From assembly GCF_014217805.1 (NCBI RefSeq), contig NZ_CP055156.1:3664585-3728584 (forward strand): a DNA stretch of 64,000 nt, given 5' to 3'. This stretch comes from Adhaeribacter swui (GTDB taxonomy: Bacteria; Bacteroidota; Bacteroidia; Cytophagales; Hymenobacteraceae). A model generated the notes under the pieces. The model made no database searches. It was not told the DNA's origin and worked only from the letters and a program-made list of their open reading frames with translations. Positions 46,813 through 56,792 of the stretch are shown one piece after another (the stretch's first letter is position 1; each line of letters starts with the position of its first letter). A program made the translations under genes and the position numbers.

Positions 46813-49800
46813 ATGAAAATACCATACCTTATCCGTTTGGTTAGCAAGAGTTTTATGCCTTTTACTTTACTCTTACTAATCCTTTTATCTAAGTCTGTGC
46901 CTGTGTTTGGGCAGAACTTTAATTTTAATACCAGCAGTCTAAAAGGTGCTAATTTAACCAATCCTACTTCCTTACAATTTGGGCCGGATAACCGTTTGTA
47001 CGTTGCTCAACAAAACGGATTAATTAAAGTACTTACTATAAACCGGATCAGCGCCAATAATTATAATGTAACTGCTACCGAAAACATCAACTTAATTAAT
47101 CAAATACCCAATCATAACGATAATGGCGCTGTAAATACCGGAGTAACTACCCGGCAAATCACTTCGCTGTTGCTTGCCGGAACCGCCAGCAATCCGGTAC
47201 TTTACGTTACTTCCAGTGATAGCCGCATTGGTGGGCCTTCCGGGGATTTAAACCTGGACACCAACTCTGGAATTCTTTCTAAGCTTACCAAAACCACTTC
47301 CGGCTGGGATAAAGTAGACTTGGTCCGTGGCTTTCCGCGTTCCGAAGAAAATCATTCGACCAACGGCATGCAGTTGGATGCGCAAACCAATACTCTTTAC
47401 TTAACCATTGGAGGGTTTACAAATGCCGGTGCCCCATCGGCTAACTTTGCCTATATCTGTGAATACGCGTTATCAGCGGCTATAGTAGCCATTGATTTAA
47501 CCAAAATAGAAGCCTTGCCGGTAAAAGGCAGCGGTAATACCAAATATAAGTATGACCTTCCTACGGTGGATGATCCTACCCGCAGTAATAATGCCGATGG
47601 CAGCGACGTAGGCGATCCTTTTGGGGGCAACGATGGGTTGAACCAAGCTAAAATTGTAATAGGTGGACCAGTAACCATTCATTCTACCGGGTACCGGAAT
47701 GCGTATGATTTAGTAATTACCAAAACACCCGGCAAAGCCCGCCGCATGTACACCGTAGATAATGGCCCAAACCAGGGTTGGGGCGGTGGCCCGGCCAACG
47801 AAGGTTCAAAAGGCACCGTTACGAATAATTATGTGGTAGGTGAGCCTGGTTCCAGCGGACCGGGAATAAATGATCCGCAGGTAAATAATCTGGATGGCTT
47901 TCACTACATCGGTAATCTGGATAACTACGTTGCCGGTAGTTACTATGCGGGACACCCTAATCCAATTAGGGCAAACCCCAGCGGAGCAGGATTATACACC
48001 CGCGAAGGATCTACGGGTGTGTTCAGGACAAGTAAAACCGGGAACAATCCTTTACCCGCCGATTGGCCGCCCGTGCCGGTAAGTTTAGCGCACCCCATTG
48101 AAGGTGATTACCAAAGCCCCGGTGAAGCAGATCAATCGTTGCTAACTTTTCCTACTTCTACCAATGGCTTAACAGAATACACGGCCTCAAATTTTAATAA
48201 TACTTTAAAAGGCAACTTGCTCGCCGCTTGCTACAATGGTAATATTTACAGAATTAACTTAAATAGTGCCGGTGACGGAGTTTTAAATAGCAAAGGCAAC
48301 AAACGCCTTAACCAGGATACGCCTTTTGCTTCTAATTTCGGTGCTCAACCTTTAGACATCATTGCTCAAGGCGATACCGATATTTTCCCGGGATCGGTGT
48401 GGGCGGCTACGTACGGGGCCAATGCTATTACTATTTTTGAACCCGCAGATTATACTTCCTGCACGGGGCAGTACAGCACTTCGTTAGATGAGGACGGCGA
48501 CGGCTACTCCAATGCTGATGAAATAGACAATAAAACCAATCCCTGTTCGGCCAGTAGTAAACCTGCTGATTTTGATAATGATAAAATTTCGGATTTAAAT
48601 GATGCGGATGATGATAATGATCAAATAGCGGATGCTGTAGATTATTTTGTATTAGATGCAGCCAATGGTTTAAATACTTCTTTACCTATTAAATACGATT
48701 TATTTAATAATTACCCGGGTACTGGCTTTTTCGGGTTAGGATTTACGGGTTTAATGACTAACCAGAAGGCCGACAATGACTATTTAAAAGTTTTTCAGGA
48801 AGATAATTTAATAGCCGGAGGCGCAGTAGGCGCATTCTCGATAGTTGATGTTTCCTCGGGCGATGCAATAGAAAGCCTGAATAATCAGGAAAACGCCTTC
48901 CAATTTGGTATAAACGTATCTTCCGGTACCGGGCCTTTTACTGTGCATGGCCGGATATTAGGTAATTTTTTTAATAATAATCCACAGGGAAACCAATCTC
49001 AGGGATTATATATTGGTACCGGCGACCAGGATAATTTTTTAAAAATTGTGCTTCACGCCAACGATGGGCAGAGCAATTTGGAGGTAGTTTATGAGAATGC
49101 CGGAGTTCCGGTAACATCGCAATTTACTTTAACGGACGGTATGCCGGCTTCTACTTTAGATTTGTTTTTATCGGTAAATCCAGTTACCGGCCAGGTGCAG
49201 CCAAAATACTCCCGCGATGGTGCGCCCACTATTAATTTAGGTGCCCCCATTCAGGTAAGCGGTTCCTTATTAACTGCTTTACAAGGTGCTCCCGCCGTAG
49301 CCGTTGGCATTATTGCCACTTCCCGGAATGCCACTCCATTTACGGCAACCTGGGATTTTATTCATGTTACTTCTGATCAGGCAGCAGCCGTTGGTACCTG
49401 GCAAACTTTAGCAGCTAGCTCGGGTACCATTATTGGTCGCGAAGAAAATGCTTATGTACAAGCCGGAAATAAATTTTATTTAATGGGTGGCCGCGGCATT
49501 AAAGCCGTGCAGGTGTACGACCCTGTGGCCAAAACCTGGACCAATAAAGCCAACATACCAGCGGAACTGCACCATTTTCAGGCAGTAACTTTAAACGGAT
49601 TGATTTACGTGGTGGGGGCATTTACGGGTAGTTACCCACGCGAAACGCCAGTAAATCAAATCTACATTTATAATCCAGTTACTGATAAGTGGGTTAACGG
49701 GCCAACGATTCCACAAGCCAGACGACGTGGTTCGGCGGGGGTAGCAGTTTATAACAACAAAATTTATATAGTAAGCGGTATTCTGGATGGCCATTGGAAC

Positions 49801-52404
49801 GGTTGGGTAAATTGGTTTGATGAATACGATCCAGCTACTAATACCTGGAAAACCTTACCAAATGCGCCTCGGGCCCGCGACCATTTTCATGCGGTGGTAA
49901 TAGGTACAAAACTCTATGTAACTGGTGGCCGTCGCTCGTCGGCAAGCACAGGCCAAACCTTTGCGCTAACGGTGCCGGAGGTAGACGTATATGATTTTCA
50001 TACCGAAACCTGGTCTACTTTACCAGCTAGTAGCAATATACCTACGCCGCGGGCTGGTGCCGGCACGGTAGCTTTAGGCAATGAATTACTGGTAATTGGG
50101 GGAGAAAGCCAACTGCCAACTGGGCATAAAGAAACCGAAGCGCTGGATGTGAACAATAATACCTGGCGCCGTTTAGCCGATTTAAAACAAGGCCGGCACG
50201 GCACGCAAGCTATTGAAAATAACAATGGTATTTATATTGTTACCGGTGCCGGCAACCAAGGCGGCAGCCCTTTGCTTACCTCACACGAAGCTTATTTCCC
50301 GGCAAATGCAACCACACCTACTGGAGTTACTTTAACTCAAAGTTCGTTGAGTGTACCGGCTAATTTAGATTTTGGTCAGGTAGCTACGAATTCCGGCACC
50401 AGTAAAACTTTGGTTATTTCAAACACAGGTTCAAATCAGGCAATTGTTATTACGGCAGTTACCAAGTCCGGCGATGCGGCATTTAGTTTTAGTGCGCCTT
50501 ATTCTTTACCGTTTGTGATTCCGGCCGGGCAAAGCGCTTCCATAAATGTTACTTTTAACCCAACTACCGCCGGTACTAAGGCCGGTAATTTAACCATCCA
50601 GCATTCGGGTAACGGGAGCACAACTACCATTGCTTTAAGCGGGCAGGCCGGGAGCATAGCTACGGCATCAACGTATTTTATGAATACCGGTGGCCCGGCA
50701 CTTACCCTGGAAAATAAATACTGGGCGGCAGATGCGTACTTTAATGGGGGTAAAATTTACACCAACACCAAAATTGCCGATATAACCAACACTGCCTCTG
50801 ACCAGCTTTATAAAACGGAACGTAGTTCTGCTACCCCATTTGGCTACGCTTTTCCGGTAACCAATGGCACTTACCGGGTAAATCTGCATTTTGCGGAAAT
50901 ATACTGGGGCGCAACGAGTGGTGGAGCTGCCGGTAAAGGTAAACGACTTTTCAGTGTAAATTTAGAAGGTGGTCCTGTAGAACTGCCCAACTTTGATATT
51001 TATGCCGAAGCTGGAGCTATGAAAGCTTTAATTAAAACGTTTGATGTAGTAGTAACAGATGGTACGCTCAATATTGACTTTTCGGTAATTGTAGATCAAC
51101 CTAAAATTTCGGCGATTGAGATTACTCCGGCTCCGGCCAGTGTACCCCTTGTTGCTAATCCGACCTCGTTGCATTTCTTTAGTCAGCAGGCCGGAACCAC
51201 TTCCACGGCGCAGAATATAACACTTACTAATACCAGTGCTGCCAGCCAGCAGATTACTGCGGTAAGTCTAACCGGCACGAACAGTACGGAGTTTGCGCAT
51301 AATTTTACGAAGGCTATAACTTTAGCAGCTAATTCCACTACGGTTATTGCGGTAACGTTTAAGCCTAAGGCTTTGGGTACTAAAGTAGCGCAGCTACATG
51401 TATCGTACAGCAACGGAGTGTCGCCGGTTGTAATTGGATTAACCGGTGAAGGTACCCAAAATCCTAATGTGGCTCCTACGGCAAATGCTGGTCCGGATCA
51501 AACGATAACTTTGCCCCAGGCAAGTGTGGTACTGGCTGGTTCCGGCAAGGATACAGATGGCACTATTGCCGGTTACTCCTGGAGCCAAGCAAGCGGACCA
51601 AATACGGCTAATTTTAGTAGTAAAACCGTGGCTAACCCTTCGGTTAGCGGTTTAGTAGCGGGTACTTATACTTTTAACTTAGTAGTTACCGATAATTTAG
51701 GGGCCAATAGTGCGGCGGATCAGGTAAAAATAACGGTTAACCCGGCACCAAGTACCAGTCCTAAGGTGGTAAGTTTTACTTTGATTAACGCTACTACCGA
51801 CCAGCCTATTCGCGAGATGAAGTCAGGAGAAGTAATAAACAGTTCTATTTTTAAAAATATTTCTATTAGGGTTAATACTAGCCTGGCTACGGTAGGTAGA
51901 GTGGTATTTAATTTAAGTGGCAAACAAACCCGGAATGTTACGGAAACCGTTGCTCCCTACGCCCTATTCGGCGACACCAATGGCGATTATAATAATTGGA
52001 GCCCGGCGGCCGGTAGTTATACTTTAAAAGCAACTCCTTATGCTGCAGCAAGTGGCGGTACTGCCGGTACCCCGCTTACCATAAATTTCAGTGTGGCGGC
52101 TCAAGGTGCCCGAACAAGTACAGCGCTAAAATTACCCGTTGAAGATGAGGCAACAATCCAAGTGTACCCGAATCCGAGTAATAATGGAGAATTGACTGTT
52201 ACCCTCCCGTATGCTGTTTCAGGGGAGGTAACTTTTGAGCTGATTGCTGCTACGGGTGCTTCTTTAAAACAAGACAAGCTTGTGTTGCTTCAGCCAACTA
52301 ACCAATTGTATTTTAACTTTTCGACGTTGATGCAAAAAACAGGTATGTATTATTTGCGCGTGCAAAGCAATACCCTGCACCAATGGCTTAAAATAGTACG
52401 ATAG
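46813..52404 (+). CDS. Large T9SS surface protein with propeller, Kelch, malectin and PKD domains (1,863 aa)
   Basis: Signal peptide to about residue 33 (PVFGQ). Domains in order: a sugar-dehydrogenase-like beta-propeller (50-552, with SLQFGPDNRLYVAQQNG); calcium-binding thrombospondin type 3 repeats (560-612, DEDGDGYSNADEI); a concanavalin-like domain (617-852); Kelch repeats (860-1167, KFYLMGGRGIKAVQVYDP); choice-of-anchor D (1177-1280); malectin (1285-1440); a second choice-of-anchor D (1442-1550); PKD (1553-1646); an undefined beta domain (1650-1760); and a T9SS sorting domain (1780-1863, YPNPSNNGELTVT). It shares propeller and malectin types with the giant protein upstream but has its own promoter region and terminator. 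Likely surface glycan binding, possibly an oxidoreductase. Catalytic status unclear. Confidence 0.88.
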   Translation: MKIPYLIRLVSKSFMPFTLLLLILLSKSVPVFGQNFNFNTSSLKGANLTNPTSLQFGPDNRLYVAQQNGLIKVLTINRISANNYNVTATENINLINQIPNHNDNGAVNTGVTTRQITSLLLAGTASNPVLYVTSSDSRIGGPSGDLNLDTNSGILSKLTKTTSGWDKVDLVRGFPRSEENHSTNGMQLDAQTNTLYLTIGGFTNAGAPSANFAYICEYALSAAIVAIDLTKIEALPVKGSGNTKYKYDLPTVDDPTRSNNADGSDVGDPFGGNDGLNQAKIVIGGPVTIHSTGYRNAYDLVITKTPGKARRMYTVDNGPNQGWGGGPANEGSKGTVTNNYVVGEPGSSGPGINDPQVNNLDGFHYIGNLDNYVAGSYYAGHPNPIRANPSGAGLYTREGSTGVFRTSKTGNNPLPADWPPVPVSLAHPIEGDYQSPGEADQSLLTFPTSTNGLTEYTASNFNNTLKGNLLAACYNGNIYRINLNSAGDGVLNSKGNKRLNQDTPFASNFGAQPLDIIAQGDTDIFPGSVWAATYGANAITIFEPADYTSCTGQYSTSLDEDGDGYSNADEIDNKTNPCSASSKPADFDNDKISDLNDADDDNDQIADAVDYFVLDAANGLNTSLPIKYDLFNNYPGTGFFGLGFTGLMTNQKADNDYLKVFQEDNLIAGGAVGAFSIVDVSSGDAIESLNNQENAFQFGINVSSGTGPFTVHGRILGNFFNNNPQGNQSQGLYIGTGDQDNFLKIVLHANDGQSNLEVVYENAGVPVTSQFTLTDGMPASTLDLFLSVNPVTGQVQPKYSRDGAPTINLGAPIQVSGSLLTALQGAPAVAVGIIATSRNATPFTATWDFIHVTSDQAAAVGTWQTLAASSGTIIGREENAYVQAGNKFYLMGGRGIKAVQVYDPVAKTWTNKANIPAELHHFQAVTLNGLIYVVGAFTGSYPRETPVNQIYIYNPVTDKWVNGPTIPQARRRGSAGVAVYNNKIYIVSGILDGHWNGWVNWFDEYDPATNTWKTLPNAPRARDHFHAVVIGTKLYVTGGRRSSASTGQTFALTVPEVDVYDFHTETWSTLPASSNIPTPRAGAGTVALGNELLVIGGESQLPTGHKETEALDVNNNTWRRLADLKQGRHGTQAIENNNGIYIVTGAGNQGGSPLLTSHEAYFPANATTPTGVTLTQSSLSVPANLDFGQVATNSGTSKTLVISNTGSNQAIVITAVTKSGDAAFSFSAPYSLPFVIPAGQSASINVTFNPTTAGTKAGNLTIQHSGNGSTTTIALSGQAGSIATASTYFMNTGGPALTLENKYWAADAYFNGGKIYTNTKIADITNTASDQLYKTERSSATPFGYAFPVTNGTYRVNLHFAEIYWGATSGGAAGKGKRLFSVNLEGGPVELPNFDIYAEAGAMKALIKTFDVVVTDGTLNIDFSVIVDQPKISAIEITPAPASVPLVANPTSLHFFSQQAGTTSTAQNITLTNTSAASQQITAVSLTGTNSTEFAHNFTKAITLAANSTTVIAVTFKPKALGTKVAQLHVSYSNGVSPVVIGLTGEGTQNPNVAPTANAGPDQTITLPQASVVLAGSGKDTDGTIAGYSWSQASGPNTANFSSKTVANPSVSGLVAGTYTFNLVVTDNLGANSAADQVKITVNPAPSTSPKVVSFTLINATTDQPIREMKSGEVINSSIFKNISIRVNTSLATVGRVVFNLSGKQTRNVTETVAPYALFGDTNGDYNNWSPAAGSYTLKATPYAAASGGTAGTPLTINFSVAAQGARTSTALKLPVEDEATIQVYPNPSNNGELTVTLPYAVSGEVTFELIAATGASLKQDKLVLLQPTNQLYFNFSTLMQKTGMYYLRVQSNTLHQWLKIVR

Positions 52405-52452
52405 GTAGGATTGAAGTAGCAGCTAAACTGCTAATATTATTTAATCAAAAAG

Positions 52453-52490
52453 AAAATCAACAGCCCGCAAACACGCGGGCTGTTGATTTT
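52453..52490 (+). terminator. Terminator of the 1,863-aa surface-protein gene
   Basis: A perfect 16-bp stem (52453-52468 with 52475-52490), loop AAACAC, GC-rich core, then T-rich. Confidence 0.9.
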
Positions 52491-52833
52491 AAATTTTTAA
52501 AATTTTTAAATTTTGATAAAGTGTAGCAGAATCAACTTACCGGTAAATTTAATCCGAGACTTAGTTTTTATTCTTTCTTATTCATTCACCCGCTTAAATT
52601 TTATTTTTAATACAGTGGCAATGTAAACAAGTTTATTCCTGGCTTTTCCTTAAAGAAATTATCCACCACCTAGAAGTACAATCCAACTAACAAAGTTTTT
52701 AGGTAAGTTATTGGTTAGAACGTTAGAGCTTTGTTTTAAAACAAGAAGTACAAAGATCAAGGCTGCGTAATAATTAAAAATTTTAGAATGAACTCTTGTG
52801 TTGCTCATTGGTACGTACTATTTGCATACCAAT

Positions 52834-52874
52834 AAAAGAAGAAGGCCGGTAAAATTTACCGGCCTTCTTCTTTT
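52834..52874 (-). terminator. Terminator of the C-terminal processing protease gene
   Basis: A 20-bp stem (52834-52853 with 52855-52874) around an AT centre, 18 bp beyond the stop codon on the minus strand. Confidence 0.88.
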
Positions 52875-52891
52875 ATATTTAACTAGAAAGT

Positions 52892-55018
52892 TTATTCGCT
52901 GAACTGATCTTTCACTACGTTTAAGGCTTCTTCCAGATAAATATCTTTATTCAGGGATTTAGCAAAACGGTTCATCCGGTTAATTTTTACGGTGTCGGAT
53001 TTAGCGGTAGCTAAATCGGCTTTTAAAGCAGTAACGTTAATGGCCGGAGCGCTTTTTTGCAGTGTTTCGTATTTGCTCGATTCTTCTTTGGCTTTTTTCT
53101 GCATGGCGCGGTAATCCGCCAATTTTAAAGAATAATTCGACATATCAGCCCGGGCTTTAAAGCTTTTTGCCTGGTTGGTAATGGCATTAAACAACTCGTT
53201 GTTGGCAATCCGTTGTTTGCTGTTAGCCTTAATGCGTTCTACGTTTAAAGTCGGTTTCGACCATGTTTTATAGTCAGCGGGTTTAATTTCGTCCCAAGGT
53301 AAAGCGTGTTCCTGTTCTTTTTCGCCTTGCTCAATATAGGTATATAAGTCTGGCAGAATAATGTCTGGAGTTACGCCTTTTAACTGGGTAGCGCCCCCAT
53401 TAATGCGGTAAAACTTCTGGGTAGTTAATTTTAACGAGCCAAATGGTTTTAAAGCATTATACTCCGATGGCAAAACCTGGTCGAAATCAAATACTTGTTG
53501 TACGGTACCTTTGCCGTAAGTAGACGAAGAACCCACAATAATAGCGCGTTTATAGTCTTGCAGCGCAGCGGCTAAAATTTCGGAAGCCGAAGCACTGAAA
53601 GAATTTACCATTACTACTACCGGACCATCAAATTGGGTAGTGGCATCGCGGTCGCGCAGCACGTTAGGAGCTGCTCCGCTGGATTCTACCTGCACTACCG
53701 GGCCTTCCGGGATAAACAAACCGGTCATTTCTACGGCATCCGGTAAAGAACCACCGCCGTTGTTGCGTAAATCCAGAATAATGCCGGTAGCACCTTCTTG
53801 TTTTAACTTTGCGATTTCGTTTTTCACGTCTTCGCCACTGTTGCGGCCACCCTTGCGGGCAAAGTCAGCGTAGAAAGTAGGTAGCTTAATGTAACCCACT
53901 TTGCGCTTGTCCTGAATTAAAGCCGACTGGGCATAAGTATCTTCAATAATAATTACATCGCGAATAAGCGGAATAACTTTAATGGTAGCATCAGGTTTTT
54001 TTACAGTTAAACGTACTTCGGTACCTTTTTTACCCCGGATTAACTGGATGGCTTTATCAATGCGCATACCTTCCACGTTCACAGGTTCCTGCCGGCCTTG
54101 CGCCACTTTTAAAATAATGTCGCCGGCTTTTAATTCGCCCTGGCGGTAGGAGGGGGTACCGGGCACAATTTCCATAATCTTAATCTGGCCATCTTTTTCC
54201 TGCAACTGAGCGCCAATTCCTTCCAAACGACCAGTCATAGATATATCAAACTGCTCTTTGTCTTTAGGTGGAAAATACTCGGTATGTGGGTCGTAAAGGT
54301 TAGTAATGGAGTTTACGTAAATAGCCATCCATTCTTCTTTATCAGTCTGGCCTAAGCGGCGGTAAAAATCTTCGTAAGTTTTTACTACTTTTTTACGGGC
54401 TTCAGCTTCCAGTTCCGCCATGGATTTTTGTACCACTTTGGAATCTTTGTTTTCTTTGGCTTTTTCCTGAATATCAATTAAATCTGATAATTGCAACATA
54501 GTTTGATATTTCAGGTATTTGCGCCAGGCTTCTTTTAAAGCGGCTTTATCGGCGGGATATTCTAATTTATCTACGTCGGTTTCTACGGTTTCCGCTACGG
54601 TAAAATCAAAAGGTTTCGCCAGGATTTCTTTGTACAAACCTTCGGTTTCTTTTACCCGGGTCTGGAAAAGATTAGTAGCAAATTCGAAGAACTCATACGA
54701 ACCTTTTTTTACTTCATCATCAATATCAGTTTCAAATTTTTTAAGTTGGGCAATATCGGCCTGCGTTAAAAATTTTTTATTAAATGCCAGCCGCTCCAGG
54801 TAAGTTTTATATACTTCCTTCGAAAAATTGTCGTCTATTTTTTTTGGGTGAAAGTGGGCCGACGAAAGGCCTTGCATTAATACCTTCATCAACACGGCAT
54901 TCTTGTCGACAGTAGCATCTAGGGCAACTTTAGAATGATTAAATTTATAAGAAGCCAATACCACCACTAATAGCAGTACAGCAGCATAAGCAAGAAATTT
55001 AGTTTTCAATTTAAACAT
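52892..55018 (-). CDS. C-terminal processing peptidase (S41A, tail-specific protease)
   Basis: A 708-residue Prc/Tsp-like serine protease with an N-terminal membrane anchor (about 7-27). A long helical N-domain follows, then a PDZ domain (about 240-330, with SMTGRLEGIGAQLQ), and the S41 core with the Ser/Lys dyad in NSFSASASEILAAA and STYGKGTVQQ. A C-terminal DUF3340-type region ends it. It degrades or trims periplasmic proteins, usually from their C-termini. Single gene; length normal for the Bacteroidota form. Confidence 0.95.
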   Translation of the reverse strand: MFKLKTKFLAYAAVLLLVVVLASYKFNHSKVALDATVDKNAVLMKVLMQGLSSAHFHPKKIDDNFSKEVYKTYLERLAFNKKFLTQADIAQLKKFETDIDDEVKKGSYEFFEFATNLFQTRVKETEGLYKEILAKPFDFTVAETVETDVDKLEYPADKAALKEAWRKYLKYQTMLQLSDLIDIQEKAKENKDSKVVQKSMAELEAEARKKVVKTYEDFYRRLGQTDKEEWMAIYVNSITNLYDPHTEYFPPKDKEQFDISMTGRLEGIGAQLQEKDGQIKIMEIVPGTPSYRQGELKAGDIILKVAQGRQEPVNVEGMRIDKAIQLIRGKKGTEVRLTVKKPDATIKVIPLIRDVIIIEDTYAQSALIQDKRKVGYIKLPTFYADFARKGGRNSGEDVKNEIAKLKQEGATGIILDLRNNGGGSLPDAVEMTGLFIPEGPVVQVESSGAAPNVLRDRDATTQFDGPVVVMVNSFSASASEILAAALQDYKRAIIVGSSSTYGKGTVQQVFDFDQVLPSEYNALKPFGSLKLTTQKFYRINGGATQLKGVTPDIILPDLYTYIEQGEKEQEHALPWDEIKPADYKTWSKPTLNVERIKANSKQRIANNELFNAITNQAKSFKARADMSNYSLKLADYRAMQKKAKEESSKYETLQKSAPAINVTALKADLATAKSDTVKINRMNRFAKSLNKDIYLEEALNVVKDQFSE

Positions 55019-55314
55019 ATTAGGTAAAGTTATACTGGGTATTCATCAAAAGTAGTGCCCGTTGTGAGTCTGGCAGTACTGATTTTGTACGATAGTTTCT
55101 AAAATTAGGTGAGCTTTTTAAAAAGTAATATTGCTCAGTAAAATAGCTAGTTAACGTATTTTTTAAATTTTAATTTAACCAAATATCAAAAATTTAAAAT
55201 ACAGCACTAAACCGCTCATTTTAAACGAAACAAGTTGCAGAAAATATTGTTCGGAAACTATTTAATCTGCTTTATTTATTTTATAACATTGCGCATTAAT
55301 TTTTAGTTTTTGGT

Positions 55315-56007
55315 TTATTTAAATATAACCGGCAAGGTAACTTTTTGCGCTACTATTTGGCCTTGTTTGCTGCCTGGCTGCCAACCTGGGCCTTTTTTTA
55401 CTATTTCAATGGCCAGATTGTCGGTTTCTTTTCCCAAGCTTTTTAGCACGTTAAAATGGCTCAGGCTACTATCGGGGTTTACGGTAAAGCTCAAAATTAC
55501 TTTGCCCTTTTGAAAGGTGGTTTTTCCGGCATTGCTGGTTGCCTGGGCTTGCGCCTGGCGTAAATATTGGTTTAAATGATCGTAGCCTTTTACCGGGCGG
55601 GCATATAAGGTTACCCCAGGGCCCGTTGGCGCTGAATTATTCGCCGGTGCAGGTTTGCTGGTGTGCACCACATTCCAGACGATAGCCGCCGATATTAAAA
55701 GCAGAAAAACAATGGCCGTGGCTATTCCCCAGGTTTTAATGTCGTTTACCAGAGTGTTGGGTTTGCGGCGGCTGGTTCTTTTTTTAAGTAAATGGTTTAA
55801 CTCTAATAAATCAGCCTGCGACTTTAAATGGTCGGTTTCGGCAAATCCTTCCAAAGCTTCGCGGCACAGCGGGCAAGTCTGGAGGTGCAATTCCAGTTCC
55901 TGCTTTTCGGCGGGCGAAACCTCATCGGATAAGAATTGAAACAGCTTTTCCTGGGATAAATGCTTACCAATAGGTTCGGTGCGGGGAGAGGGCTGGGAAT
56001 TAATCAT
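55315..56007 (-). CDS. Anti-sigma factor with zinc finger and periplasmic TonB-like domain
   Basis: A 230-residue single-pass membrane protein. The N-terminal anti-sigma domain has a zinc-binding HxxxCxxC (His41, Cys45, Cys48 in HLQTCPLC). A membrane helix lies at about 92-112. The periplasmic part (about 145-230) matches the TonB C-terminal domain: KGKVILSFTVNPDSSLSHFN, then GPGWQPGSKQGQ. It overlaps the ECF sigma gene by 8 bp, so the pair is translationally coupled. The fusion suggests that the sensing part resembles, or contacts, the TonB system. What signal it reads is unknown. Confidence 0.85.
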   Translation of the reverse strand: MINSQPSPRTEPIGKHLSQEKLFQFLSDEVSPAEKQELELHLQTCPLCREALEGFAETDHLKSQADLLELNHLLKKRTSRRKPNTLVNDIKTWGIATAIVFLLLISAAIVWNVVHTSKPAPANNSAPTGPGVTLYARPVKGYDHLNQYLRQAQAQATSNAGKTTFQKGKVILSFTVNPDSSLSHFNVLKSLGKETDNLAIEIVKKGPGWQPGSKQGQIVAQKVTLPVIFK

Positions 56008-56581
56008 GATGGCGGTCGAGGTAAATTTTTAAATTTCTTTTCCCATTCTGAATATAACTTTTAATCTTGTTCAAGTCAAAGCCAGTGATGTCGGCAATTT
56101 CTTTATAAGATTTGCGGTGTAGGTAAAAAAGCTCCACGCATTGGCGTTGTTCGGCCGGAATTTGCGCTAAGCCTTGTTCCAGTTTTTCGATTTTCGCTTC
56201 CAGTAACATTTCCGGAAATTCTTCGTCGGGGGCAGCTTCGGTGAGCAGGCCATTGCGCGACAAAGCTTTTACTTTTTCGTCTTTGGTTTTAACGGCACGT
56301 AGCTGCATTAAACAGTGGTTGCGGGTAAGTACGTGCAGCCAGTTGTTAAAATGCGTAACTTCCTGTTTTTTTAAAACTCCCAAAAGCTGCTCAAAAATCT
56401 GCATTACCGCGTCTTTGCTTTCTTCCGGATCTTTTAAATATTTCAGGCACACACCATACACCAGGTGCGTATAGCGCCGGTACAATTCGCCCACGTAATT
56501 ACTGTCTTTGGTTTGCTGGTAAAGCCGAATTAGTTCTTCGTCTTTCAGCTGCGAACCCGATGTTGATTTACGGAATAGCAT
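56000..56581 (-). CDS. ECF-type RNA polymerase sigma factor
   Basis: A 193-residue sigma-70 family protein. Region 2 (about 25-95) shows the usual YVGELYRRYTHLVYGVCLKY and the DAVMQIFEQLL helix. Region 4 (about 130-185) has LEQGLAQIPAEQRQCVELFY followed by the helix-turn-helix KSYKEIADITGF. Its partner anti-sigma gene overlaps its 3' end. An envelope-stress or surface-nutrient response is likely. Target genes cannot be read here. A divergent TonB gene lies across a 211-bp spacer. Confidence 0.92.
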   Translation of the reverse strand: MLFRKSTSGSQLKDEELIRLYQQTKDSNYVGELYRRYTHLVYGVCLKYLKDPEESKDAVMQIFEQLLGVLKKQEVTHFNNWLHVLTRNHCLMQLRAVKTKDEKVKALSRNGLLTEAAPDEEFPEMLLEAKIEKLEQGLAQIPAEQRQCVELFYLHRKSYKEIADITGFDLNKIKSYIQNGKRNLKIYLDRHHD

Positions 56582-56792
56582 AGATTTTTTGGTTTACGGC
56601 CTTCCAGTGGTCTTAAATACGGGCAAAATCCGGAAAAGAAAAAATTTATTTTTCTATGGAAATTTACCAGTATGCACATCCTAAAGCTATAAACCAAAAC
56701 GAAAGGAGGTGCGCCACCCAAACACTGAAGCCAGATAAACAACCCGGAAAATTTTAAAATTTATTGCCTGCTATCTTTAATTTAAAACTTTT

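Larger units (their letters stand above)
52405..52891. other. Intergenic region between convergent genes, with two terminators
   Basis: 487 bp. It holds the terminator at 52453-52490, an AT-rich word array at 52486-52515, and the terminator of the convergent protease gene at 52834-52874. Nothing else recognised between 52520 and 52830. Confidence 0.6.
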
